Assembly: GCF_002295065.1 (NCBI RefSeq)
Contig: NZ_NSGG01000027.1
Span: forward strand, 1 to 42,039
Length of the DNA: 42,039 nucleotides
Origin: Mesorhizobium sp. WSM3859
GTDB lineage: Bacteria; Pseudomonadota; Alphaproteobacteria; Rhizobiales; Rhizobiaceae
Direction of reading: 5' to 3'
Part shown: piece by piece, positions 32,036 through 39,236 of the stretch
How positions within the stretch are numbered: the first letter of the stretch is position 1
Layout: every line of letters begins with the position of its first letter
The notes under the pieces: model-generated
Database searches by the model: none
Told to the model about the DNA's origin: nothing
What the model saw: only the letters and a program-made list of their open reading frames with translations
Made by a program: the position numbers and the translations under genes

Positions 32036-32051
32036 GTGCAATTATTTGCAC
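32036..32051. promoter_or_regulatory. operator dyad upstream of hicA
   Basis: GTGCAA-TTAT-TTGCAC is a perfect 6-bp inverted repeat 23-38 bases before the hicA start. On the minus strand TTGATA, a 17-nt spacer and AAATAA fall over it, so it would cover the -10 region. Binding by the HicB RHH domain is the natural inference. Confidence 0.55.
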
Positions 32052-32207
32052 AATTTGCTCGACCTATCAACGGAAATGCGCAAATAGATGTACATTCTTG
32101 CTGTCGGCGGCGCAGCGATTGGCTGCGGGCGCCGGCACGCCTTATTTGTGAGCCGCTGGCTCGATTTCGCAAGAATGCACCGGCTCCCCACCGCCGACTC
32201 CCGCATC

Positions 32208-32230
32208 AAACCAAAGCTTTAGCGTGGTTT
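32208..32230 (-). terminator. hairpin 3' of the GH5 gene
   Basis: AAACCA and TGGTTT pair around an inner GC/GC stem, 15 nt after the GH5 stop on the minus strand. No T-run follows, so termination is uncertain. The 230 nt between GH5 and hicA hold no gene otherwise. Confidence 0.35.
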
Positions 32231-32244
32231 GGTGATTCAACAAA

Positions 32245-33534
32245 TCAACTTGGCGGCATCCTCAGCCCGAGCGCCTCGATCATGGCGGGATCGAGCACGC
32301 GGGTTTTGTCGTCCATCATGCCCATGCCGTCGAACAAGTCCCAGAACGCCCAGGGAAAGCCGGCGGCTTCGGCGCTCTGCCGCACATCGGCGATGTAGCG
32401 GGCGCGATCGGGATTGGGCGCGGCGGTGTAGCGGGCTTCGGTGCGCAGCGCACCGAACTCGCCCATGATGATGCGCCCGGGCGCGATGCCATGGCCGTCC
32501 GCCCAGTCGCTCACCTGCGCGAGGTAGCCGTCGATGAAGCCGCGGTCGGGCTGCGCGTCGAAATAGACTTTGAGCACCTTCTCGGTCTCGGCATAGGCGG
32601 CCTTCTTGGCTTCGTCGGACCTCTCTGTCTCCTTTGCCATCCTTGCCCGGACCGAGGCCAGCGTCTTGTCGAGCGATCCGGCCGAAGCTGGCCAGGGCAC
32701 GTTGTTCAGCGCGCGATAGACCGGCTCGCGCATCCATGGCGCGCCCTGATGGCTGAACAGATAGGGCTCGTAGAAGTGGAAGGTGAACAGGACCGGCTCG
32801 AATTCCGCCAGCGGCGCCGGGTCGAGCGCGGTGAGGCCCCGCACCATCGAGCCGCAGCCGCCGGTCACGACGATCGGCAGGTCTTTCGCTAAGCCCCGCG
32901 CGGCCCTGAGCAGCGCCGCCTGCACCTTGGGCCACGCCTCGGAGGAACAGTCCCGCGGCGGCTCGTTCACCGGTTCCAGCGCGACCCTGCCGGGCGCCAT
33001 GTCCTTGAGCATGCCGGCCACGTCGGCGACGAAGGCGCGGTAGCGGGCGAATTCCGGCGCGCCGGTGTTGGAAACCATGCGCTCGGGATTCCAATAATGG
33101 GTTGCGCCATTGGCCTGGACGTTGACGATGACGCCGAGATCGGCGGCTAGAGCCGCTTCGACCGCCGCGCCGAGCATCGCCATGAGGTCGGCGCGCGGGC
33201 CAGTATCGGCGGCCAGGAACGGGCCCGGATCGACAGGCAGGCGGATGAAATCGAGCCCGCTGGCGCGCAGGCGGGCAAGGTCGGCCGGCGTCGGCACGGG
33301 CCGCTGCGACTGGAAAGGCGGCCAGTCATAGTCGGTGCGGGGCGCGGGAAATTCGCGCGTCAGCGCAAACCACGGCCAGGCGTTGACGCCGCGCCTGAAA
33401 GGCCATTCGCCGGCGGCTCGCGCTTGAGATATGACCGGCGGAACCGTAGCGACCAGCGGCACTGTTGCCGCGACCAGCGCCGCGCCGAGCAGACGGCGGC
33501 GCGACCAGCCGGGCATGCGTGCCCAGTCATGCAT
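32245..33534 (-). CDS. Tat-exported GH5-family glycoside hydrolase
   Basis: 429 residues from ATG 33534. The N-terminus has a twin-arginine signal (SRRRLLG followed by AALVAATVPLVATVPP), so folded export by Tat is likely. GH5 fold: catalytic acid/base Glu in LEPVNEPP and nucleophile Glu in IIMGEFGA, with LRASGLDFIRLPVD and FTFHFYEPYLFSH typical of the (beta/alpha)8 barrel. The ATG overlaps the glycosyltransferase stop by 8 nt. It may trim the polysaccharide during export or degrade related glucans or mannans; the substrate is not known. Confidence 0.85.
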   Translation of the reverse strand: MHDWARMPGWSRRRLLGAALVAATVPLVATVPPVISQARAAGEWPFRRGVNAWPWFALTREFPAPRTDYDWPPFQSQRPVPTPADLARLRASGLDFIRLPVDPGPFLAADTGPRADLMAMLGAAVEAALAADLGVIVNVQANGATHYWNPERMVSNTGAPEFARYRAFVADVAGMLKDMAPGRVALEPVNEPPRDCSSEAWPKVQAALLRAARGLAKDLPIVVTGGCGSMVRGLTALDPAPLAEFEPVLFTFHFYEPYLFSHQGAPWMREPVYRALNNVPWPASAGSLDKTLASVRARMAKETERSDEAKKAAYAETEKVLKVYFDAQPDRGFIDGYLAQVSDWADGHGIAPGRIIMGEFGALRTEARYTAAPNPDRARYIADVRQSAEAAGFPWAFWDLFDGMGMMDDKTRVLDPAMIEALGLRMPPS

Positions 33535-34714
33535 GCTTGGCGCGGTCGGCTTGCGCCGGCGCGGCCGTGGCGGCGCCGAGCTGCCGCAGCGCTTCCTTCT
33601 CATAGGCCGCGAGCACGTCTTCCCAGCGGAAGGCTTCGCGGGCGCGTGCCCGCGCCGCCTTGCTGCAGCGCGCCACCAGCGCGTCGTCGGCCAGCGCCTC
33701 GTCGATCCGCTGGCTCAGGCTGTCGGTGTCGTTGAAGTAGATCGCCGCCTCGCCGGCGACCCAGCGGTTGTAGCGATTGTCATGCGCGATCACCATGTTG
33801 CCGGCGGCCAGCGCCTCGACCAGCGAGGGGTTGGTGCCGCCCACCGTGTGGCCGTGCATATAGGCGCGCGCATGGTAGCGCAGCGCCTTCACCGTCGCCT
33901 GGTCGTAGATCGCGCCCGGCATGACCACCGTGGTGCCTGCCGCCTCGCGCACGGCGCGGTGATAAGGGATGTCGTCGTTGAGCGTGCCCAGCACCACCAG
34001 CTTGATGTCGCCGCGATCGCGGCGGCGGAAGGCTTCGATGATCGGCAGGATGTTGTTGTCGGGCTCGATGCGCGCGATCGAGACCAGATATCTGCCGGAC
34101 TCCAGCCCGAGCGCGCGAACGGGTTCCTCCGGCGCCGAGGTCACCGGGTCGGCGCCATAGGCAATGGTGGCGATGGCGCTGCGCGGCCGCCTTGTCGCCA
34201 GGTGATCGGCGATCGCCGGATGGTCCGCGACGAGCCTGTGCGAGAGCCAGGCGCCGATCCATTCGTTGAGCCAGAACCAGGCGCGCGCCGCCGGCCCCCA
34301 TTTCGGCCGCCGCCACTCGATGCCGTCCATGTTGGTGATGATCTTGCGCCGCATGAGCCTGAGCCAGGTCAGGAACACCGCGCCGTTATAGCCGAGCACC
34401 AGGCACACGCCAGGGCGCCTGGCAGCGTCGAGCACGCACTGCCAGTCGAATTCGAGCGTCGCGCGGGGCCCTTTGGAGGCGACCTCGATGGTGATGAGCT
34501 CGATGCCGCGCCAGGTGCCGGTCGTCACCCTTTGGCCGACGTGCTCGACTTCCTTCTGGCAATAGACGCCGACCTTCCAGCCGCGTCCGGCCAGGAAAAG
34601 CGCCAGCCGCTCGGCGAAAGTCTCGAAGCCGCCATGGGAAGCCGGAATGCCGCGCGTGCCCAGGATCAGGATCGAAGGCTTTTCGATCGGGGTGGAAGGT
34701 CGTTCCGATTTCAA
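33527..34714 (-). CDS. DUF1972/GT4-type glycosyltransferase
   Basis: 395 residues. N-terminal DUF1972 pattern: ILILGTRGIPASHGGFETFA, then VYCQKE and NMDGIEWRRPKW. The C-terminal GT-B part contains YLVSIARIEPDNNI and GHTVGGTNPSLVEALAAG (nucleotide-sugar site with E-x7-E-like spacing). Related enzymes are rhamnosyl- or similar transferases; the sugar here is not deducible. The best start is TTG 34714. The gene is first in an operon with GH5 and lies about 45 nt downstream of the predicted sigma-54 start. Confidence 0.85.
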   Translation of the reverse strand: MKSERPSTPIEKPSILILGTRGIPASHGGFETFAERLALFLAGRGWKVGVYCQKEVEHVGQRVTTGTWRGIELITIEVASKGPRATLEFDWQCVLDAARRPGVCLVLGYNGAVFLTWLRLMRRKIITNMDGIEWRRPKWGPAARAWFWLNEWIGAWLSHRLVADHPAIADHLATRRPRSAIATIAYGADPVTSAPEEPVRALGLESGRYLVSIARIEPDNNILPIIEAFRRRDRGDIKLVVLGTLNDDIPYHRAVREAAGTTVVMPGAIYDQATVKALRYHARAYMHGHTVGGTNPSLVEALAAGNMVIAHDNRYNRWVAGEAAIYFNDTDSLSQRIDEALADDALVARCSKAARARAREAFRWEDVLAAYEKEALRQLGAATAAPAQADRAKHA

Positions 34715-34768
34715 AATAAAAGGATTCCCCGGGTCCGGTCATGGTTGTCGTTATGTCAATGACCGCCC

Positions 34769-34784
34769 AGCAACTTCCGTGCCA
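34769..34784 (-). promoter_or_regulatory. sigma-54 (RpoN) promoter, exopolysaccharide operon 2
   Basis: Minus strand reads CCCC-TGGCACG-GAAG-TTGCT-GG, full consensus -24/-12 with the correct N4. The predicted start is near 34758, 45 nt before the glycosyltransferase. The spacer and flanks are close to the box at 27847-27862. A GTATC-N6-GATAC dyad at 34875-34890, about 100 bp upstream, could be an enhancer site but is unsupported. Confidence 0.75.
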
Positions 34785-35069
34785 GGGGTACCCCCGGGAC
34801 GAATACTCGCATGAAGGTGTAAAATTTCTCTTCAGAACGCGGGGCTTGCTTCATTATCGGTCAACTTTCGCGACGTATCTGTGTCGATACGGGGCACGGT
34901 TGGGTTTTCGGGTCGCAGCCGGGCGTTCGATACCCGGCACGATCCTTGCTCCCGAGGCCTGCAGTGGCCACCGCTGGGTAGAGCGGCGTGCGGATTCGGC
35001 ATGAAGTTCCTTCCGCGCTTGAAGGGTCCGGTGCTGAGCCGGCCCGGGGTGCAAGGTGGAAAGATAGAA

Positions 35070-36257
35070 ATGCGCATAGCCTGCGTTCATCAGGGCTACG
35101 AGCTCTATGGTTCGGACCGCAGCTTCGCGGAGAGCGTGGCTGCGCTGCGCGCCGCGTTTCCGGCCGCCGAGATCGAGGTCGTGCTGCCGCGCGAGGGGCC
35201 GATCGTCGATATCCTGGCGCCGCATGCCAGCCGCATCGTGTTCGAGCCGCTCTGGGTGCTCAGGCGCCAGGCGATGCTCAGGCTCGCCACCGTCGAGATG
35301 GCGCGGCTGCCGGCGGCGCTCTGGCGCGCCTGGCGCCGCATGCGGGGCAGCGACCTGACCTATATCAACACCTCGATCATCGCAGACTATGCGCTGGCGG
35401 CGCGGCTTTTGCCGCGCAAGGCGCTGCTGCACATCCACGAGATCCCCGAGGGCATATTGCGCAAAGTGCTTGTCGCCCTGATGCGCTGGAGCCGTGCGGA
35501 CCTGATCTTCAACTCGCGAGCCACGCGCGCCACTTTCGGCGATCCGCCGGCCGTCGATGCCAGGGGGCGGCGCACGCATGTCGTCTATAACGGCGTCGCC
35601 GGGCCGCTGGTCGCCCTGCCGGTGACCTATGACGGCAGCCGCCCGCTAAAAATCCTGCTGCTTGGCCGCGTCAACCGCATCAAGGGGCAGGAGGTGCTGC
35701 TCGAAGCGGTCGCCTCGCTTCCCGCCGGGTTGCGCGATCGCGTCGAGGTCCGCCTCGTCGGCGGCGCCTTCGAAAGCGTCGAGCGCGAGCAGGCCTTGGC
35801 CGAGCTGGTCGGGCGCATGGGGCTGCTGACCGGACATGTCGAGGTGCTGCCCTTCGTCTCCGACCCCACCGACCACTACCGCTGGGCGGACATCGTGGCG
35901 GTTCCGTCGCGTCGCCCGGAATCGCTCGGCCGCGTCGCCATCGAGGCGATGGGCTGGGGCAGGCCGCCGCTGGTGTCGGCAATCGGCGGACTGGTGGAAG
36001 TGGTGGCCGACGGCGAGACCGGCTGGCATGTGCCGCCGGGCGATGCCAGGGCCCTTGCCGGCAAGCTCGGTGAGATCATCCAGCGGCCGGAGCTCTGGCG
36101 CGGCTTCGCCGCCGCCGGCCGGGCGCGCTACGAGACGCTCTTCAGCGAACATATCGCCGCCGCCGCGATCGTGGCGATCGTGGCCGACAAGCTGAAGGCC
36201 GCGACGCCGCGGCGGGGGCGGGCGCGTGTCGCCCGCGAGGCGGAGACGAGCCCGTGA
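35070..36257 (+). CDS. GT4-family glycosyltransferase
   Basis: 395 residues from MRIACVHQGYELYGSDRSFA, chosen since it begins the GT-B N-domain; in-frame starts at 35001 and 34881 exist. AAGGTGG precedes it. The C-domain has ILLLGRVNRIKGQEVLLEA, VEVLPFVSD and the motif SRRPESLGRVAIEAMGWGRP with the GT4 E-x7-E pair. It transfers a sugar to the lipid-linked repeat unit at the cytoplasmic face of the inner membrane. The flippase gene start overlaps its stop by 4 nt. Confidence 0.88.
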   Translation: MRIACVHQGYELYGSDRSFAESVAALRAAFPAAEIEVVLPREGPIVDILAPHASRIVFEPLWVLRRQAMLRLATVEMARLPAALWRAWRRMRGSDLTYINTSIIADYALAARLLPRKALLHIHEIPEGILRKVLVALMRWSRADLIFNSRATRATFGDPPAVDARGRRTHVVYNGVAGPLVALPVTYDGSRPLKILLLGRVNRIKGQEVLLEAVASLPAGLRDRVEVRLVGGAFESVEREQALAELVGRMGLLTGHVEVLPFVSDPTDHYRWADIVAVPSRRPESLGRVAIEAMGWGRPPLVSAIGGLVEVVADGETGWHVPPGDARALAGKLGEIIQRPELWRGFAAAGRARYETLFSEHIAAAAIVAIVADKLKAATPRRGRARVAREAETSP

Positions 36258-37561
36258 AGTTCACCTTCCCGGCCCACCTGGTGCGACGCCTCATGCTGAT
36301 GATCGGCGGCGAGGCGATGCAGAGCGGCTTCCATTTCGCCCTCAACATCGCGCTGCTGCATCTTTTGTCGGCGGAAGGCTACGGCCTCTTCGCGCTGGCC
36401 ATGGTGATGGGCGGCGTCGGCCTGTCCTATATCCGCTCGCTCACCGCCGTTCCGGCGACCGTATGGATGAGCAAGAGCACCAACAGGATCGGCGTCGACG
36501 CTTATGACGTGACCTTCGGATCGGCCGCTCTTGCGGTGGCGCTGCTGATGGGGCTGGGCACTGGACTGCTGATGCGCCTGCTCGGCGATCCGAGCGGCAT
36601 CGGCGCCGCCTGTTTCGTCGGCGCCTGGTCGCTGCGCAGCCACATGCGCACGGCTTTTTTCGCGCGCCGCATGCAGATTGTCGTCTCCATCAGCGACGCC
36701 GTGTTTACCATCGCGGGCATCGTGCTGGCGGGAGCGGCGATCTGGTTCTTCGCGAACGCGCTTCAGGCCACCTTCTTCGCGCTTGCGGCCGCCAATATGG
36801 TCGGCATCGCCGTGCTGGTGAAACTGGCGCGCCGCAGGCTGCGCGTCTCTTTCCGCGCGCCGACCTGGCGGCGCTACGCAAAGCTCTGGCCCCAGCTCTC
36901 CTGGTCGGGGTTCAGCGCCACCACCACCAACATCCAGGGGCAATGCCTGGCGCTGCTGGTCGCCGGCATCGCCGGACCGGCCGCCTACGCGCCGCTGGCG
37001 GCGGTGCTGGTGCTGTTCGCGCCGCTGCGCATCTCCAGCCTTGCCTTCTCCAACATGACGCAGCCGGAACTTGCAAAGCTGGTGCGCAACAAGGAGTTCG
37101 ACCGCGTCTGGACGCAGGCCAAGGTCTGGGCGCTCGTCATGGGTTTCGGCAGCCTGGCCTATGGCTGCGGCGTCCTGTTCGTCCTGCCGATGATCAAATC
37201 GCAGGCCCTGCAGCATGCCTCGGTCGGCCTGATCGGAATTTTCGCCATCGCCAACTTCGTGCCGATCATGGCCTATGTGATGCCGCGCGTGGTCCTCGAG
37301 ATCCTCGGGGATTTCCGCATCGTCGCCTTCATCACCCTGGCCGGCGCGATTGTCGGACTGGCGACGATCGGGGTCCTGTTGGCCGTCGCGCCATCGACAT
37401 GGTCGCTCGCCGGCGCCGCGGTGTCCGAGACCTTCGTGCTTGTGACCTCATGGTATTTCGCGGGTCACCGCATGTGGAATTCCAAGCATCCGAACGAGCA
37501 GCGCCCCAGTGTTTTGGGCGCCTGGCGCCGTGCGGCGACGCTCGCCGTGCAGAGACGATAG
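36254..37561 (+). CDS. Wzx-type polysaccharide flippase
   Basis: 435 residues from GTG 36254, overlapping the GT4 stop (GTGA). Twelve or so membrane helices of the MOP/polysaccharide transporter type: LHLLSAEGYGLFALAMVMGG, AGIVLAGAAIWFFANALQ, SWSGFSATTTNIQGQCLALL, MGFGSLAYGCGVLFVLPMI. It would flip lipid-linked repeat units to the periplasm, supplying the VpsF-like polymerase. Coupled translation with the neighbours supports one operon. Confidence 0.85.
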   Translation: MKFTFPAHLVRRLMLMIGGEAMQSGFHFALNIALLHLLSAEGYGLFALAMVMGGVGLSYIRSLTAVPATVWMSKSTNRIGVDAYDVTFGSAALAVALLMGLGTGLLMRLLGDPSGIGAACFVGAWSLRSHMRTAFFARRMQIVVSISDAVFTIAGIVLAGAAIWFFANALQATFFALAAANMVGIAVLVKLARRRLRVSFRAPTWRRYAKLWPQLSWSGFSATTTNIQGQCLALLVAGIAGPAAYAPLAAVLVLFAPLRISSLAFSNMTQPELAKLVRNKEFDRVWTQAKVWALVMGFGSLAYGCGVLFVLPMIKSQALQHASVGLIGIFAIANFVPIMAYVMPRVVLEILGDFRIVAFITLAGAIVGLATIGVLLAVAPSTWSLAGAAVSETFVLVTSWYFAGHRMWNSKHPNEQRPSVLGAWRRAATLAVQRR

Positions 37562-37570
37562 GAGAATGAT

Positions 37571-38800
37571 GTGGCAAGCCAGGCAATGCCGATGGCGGCG
37601 ATGACGACCGGCTTGGCCGACGACGAGGCGGCGCTGCACCCCGCCGGCGCCGCCAGTGGCGCCTATGTGGCGCGGCTGCACACCAGCCTCGAAGCCGTCA
37701 AACCGCTCTGGCTGCGCCTCGAGACGACCGGCATGTGCACCGGCCACCAGCATTTCGCCTGGGCCGAGGGGATCGTCGAACGGCTCATGCCCGTGAAAGC
37801 CGAACTGGCCATCGTCGAATTGCGGGACGCCGCGACTGGCAAACCGATCATGCTTGTGCCGCTGATGCGGCGCCGCGCGTTCGGCCATTGGGTGATCGAG
37901 TGGCTGAGCTGCGGGGTCTGCGACTATGCGGCGCCCTTGCTCGCCGACGCCACGCCGTGGACGAGGCAGTCCGCCGAGGCCGCGTGGGCGGCGGCGCTTT
38001 CCGTGCTGCCGCCGGCGGACCGCATCCACATCACCGGTATCCCGAAAAAGATCGGCGGCGTCGCCAACCCCCTGGCGCTGCTTTCGCCGGCGCGCGATTC
38101 CATCCATTCCCACTACGGCATCGCCATGGATGGCGACGCCGAGACGGTCGTCAAGCGCATCTGCCGTCCGTCATTCGTCAAGGCCCTCAACAAGGACCTG
38201 CGCCGGCTGGACCGCAATGGCGGCCTGGCGCTGGTGGAAGCCGACACGCCGGCTTTGGTGGACGCGATCTTCGGCAAGCTGGTCGAGATGCGGCTCAGCC
38301 GTTTTCGCGAGCTGGGCCGGTTCGATCTCCTGGCGCAGCAGCCGGCGGTCGATTTCTACCGCGAGGCCGCGCATCGCGGCCTGAAGGACGGGTCGGTGCG
38401 GATCTTCGGCCTGCGCGCCGGCGACGTCATGGTCGCGGTCCAGTACCTGGCGGTCCATCTGGGCACACTGCATGCGCTGCTGGTCGCGATCGACCAGGCC
38501 GCGGTGCCCAACGTTTCGCCCGGGCTGTGCATCATGGGCGAGCTGATCCGCTGGGGACGCGGGCAGGGCTTCGACTATTTCGACCTGTCGGTCGGCAACC
38601 AGAGCTACAAGGAGCATATGGGCGCGGTGAAGTCGGTCCTGTCCGAGCTTTGCTACGGCATCACGCTGAAGGGCGTGGCGGCGAGCGAAGCGATCAAGTA
38701 TCGCGGCCGCGGCGTCGCCTTCGTGCGCGACAACCCGCGCCTGTTCAAGCTCGCGCAGGAATTCATGCAGCGCTGGCGGCGCCTGCGGGCGGGGCGGTGA
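37571..38800 (+). CDS. FemAB/CelD-like GNAT acyltransferase of polysaccharide locus
   Basis: 409 residues from GTG 37571 with AGGAG six bases upstream, nine bases after the flippase stop. It matches the BioF2/CelD-type acetyltransferase fold (PF13480-like): RICRPSFVKALNKDLRRLDR, then LVEMRLSRFRELGRF, and the C-terminal RGQGFDYFDLSVGNQSYKEH motif. Such proteins acylate sugars or use aminoacyl/acetyl donors in exopolysaccharide and cellulose clusters. Soluble; it likely decorates the repeat unit. It closes the operon. Confidence 0.83.
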   Translation: MASQAMPMAAMTTGLADDEAALHPAGAASGAYVARLHTSLEAVKPLWLRLETTGMCTGHQHFAWAEGIVERLMPVKAELAIVELRDAATGKPIMLVPLMRRRAFGHWVIEWLSCGVCDYAAPLLADATPWTRQSAEAAWAAALSVLPPADRIHITGIPKKIGGVANPLALLSPARDSIHSHYGIAMDGDAETVVKRICRPSFVKALNKDLRRLDRNGGLALVEADTPALVDAIFGKLVEMRLSRFRELGRFDLLAQQPAVDFYREAAHRGLKDGSVRIFGLRAGDVMVAVQYLAVHLGTLHALLVAIDQAAVPNVSPGLCIMGELIRWGRGQGFDYFDLSVGNQSYKEHMGAVKSVLSELCYGITLKGVAASEAIKYRGRGVAFVRDNPRLFKLAQEFMQRWRRLRAGR

Positions 38801-38895
38801 ACCGCTGCCCGCGTCCCGCAAATTGACTCACATTCCGCTCTCCGCCATGCTTATGGCAGCCGCATTCTTCGGCGGCAGCGAGTTCGAGTGAGGCC

Positions 38896-39120
38896 ATGGC
38901 CAGTCCCGTCGCCAGAGAAAAATCCCGCCGCGCCGCGGTGAAGACCGCGCTCGAGCGCCACAAGGTCTATGTCACCGCGCAGCGCTTTTCCGGCGGCTCC
39001 TACAGCGCCCGCGTGCTCGTCGACGGCGAGGCCTATTGGGTCGACGAGTTCCGGCTGAGCCAGCTGCGGCAGGGGCTGACCCCGGCAGAGCTGGAGCTGA
39101 CGCCGGCGATTGACGATTGA
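38896..39120 (+). CDS. small hypothetical protein
   Basis: 74 residues (MASPVAREKSRRAAVKTALE start): a basic helix, then strands VYVTAQRFSGGSYSARVLV and an acidic tail. No signal peptide, no family recognised. ATG 38896 follows GAGTGAGG. It lies between the polysaccharide operon and ligD, and is not obviously part of either. Confidence 0.6.
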   Translation: MASPVAREKSRRAAVKTALERHKVYVTAQRFSGGSYSARVLVDGEAYWVDEFRLSQLRQGLTPAELELTPAIDD

Positions 39121-39165
39121 TCCCGGTCCCTTGCTTCGCCGCGCTATAGGAAAATCCGAAATGCT

Positions 39166-39186
39166 GGCAGGACAGAGGGGGGTGTG
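39166..39186. repeat. 21-bp inverted repeat left of ligD (family B half-copy)
   Basis: GGCAGGACAGAGGGGGGTGT-G at 39166-39186 is the exact inverted complement of 41755-41775 on the other side of ligD. It is also one arm of the family B palindromic repeat, so ligD lies between two opposed half-elements. Confidence 0.7.
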
Positions 39187-39236
39187 CCGGAACGCGGCGC
39201 TGGCAAGGTAAGCTTGCCGTCACCTCCGCCTGACCG

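Noticed and set aside
32013..32172. Longer N-terminus of HicA
   Set aside because: It would cover the operator dyad and promoter, has no SD, and is Arg/Cys-rich unlike the HicA fold.
34875..34890. GTATC-N6-GATAC dyad as enhancer site for the sigma-54 promoter
   Set aside because: No counterpart upstream of the other sigma-54 box, so it is not supported as a shared site.
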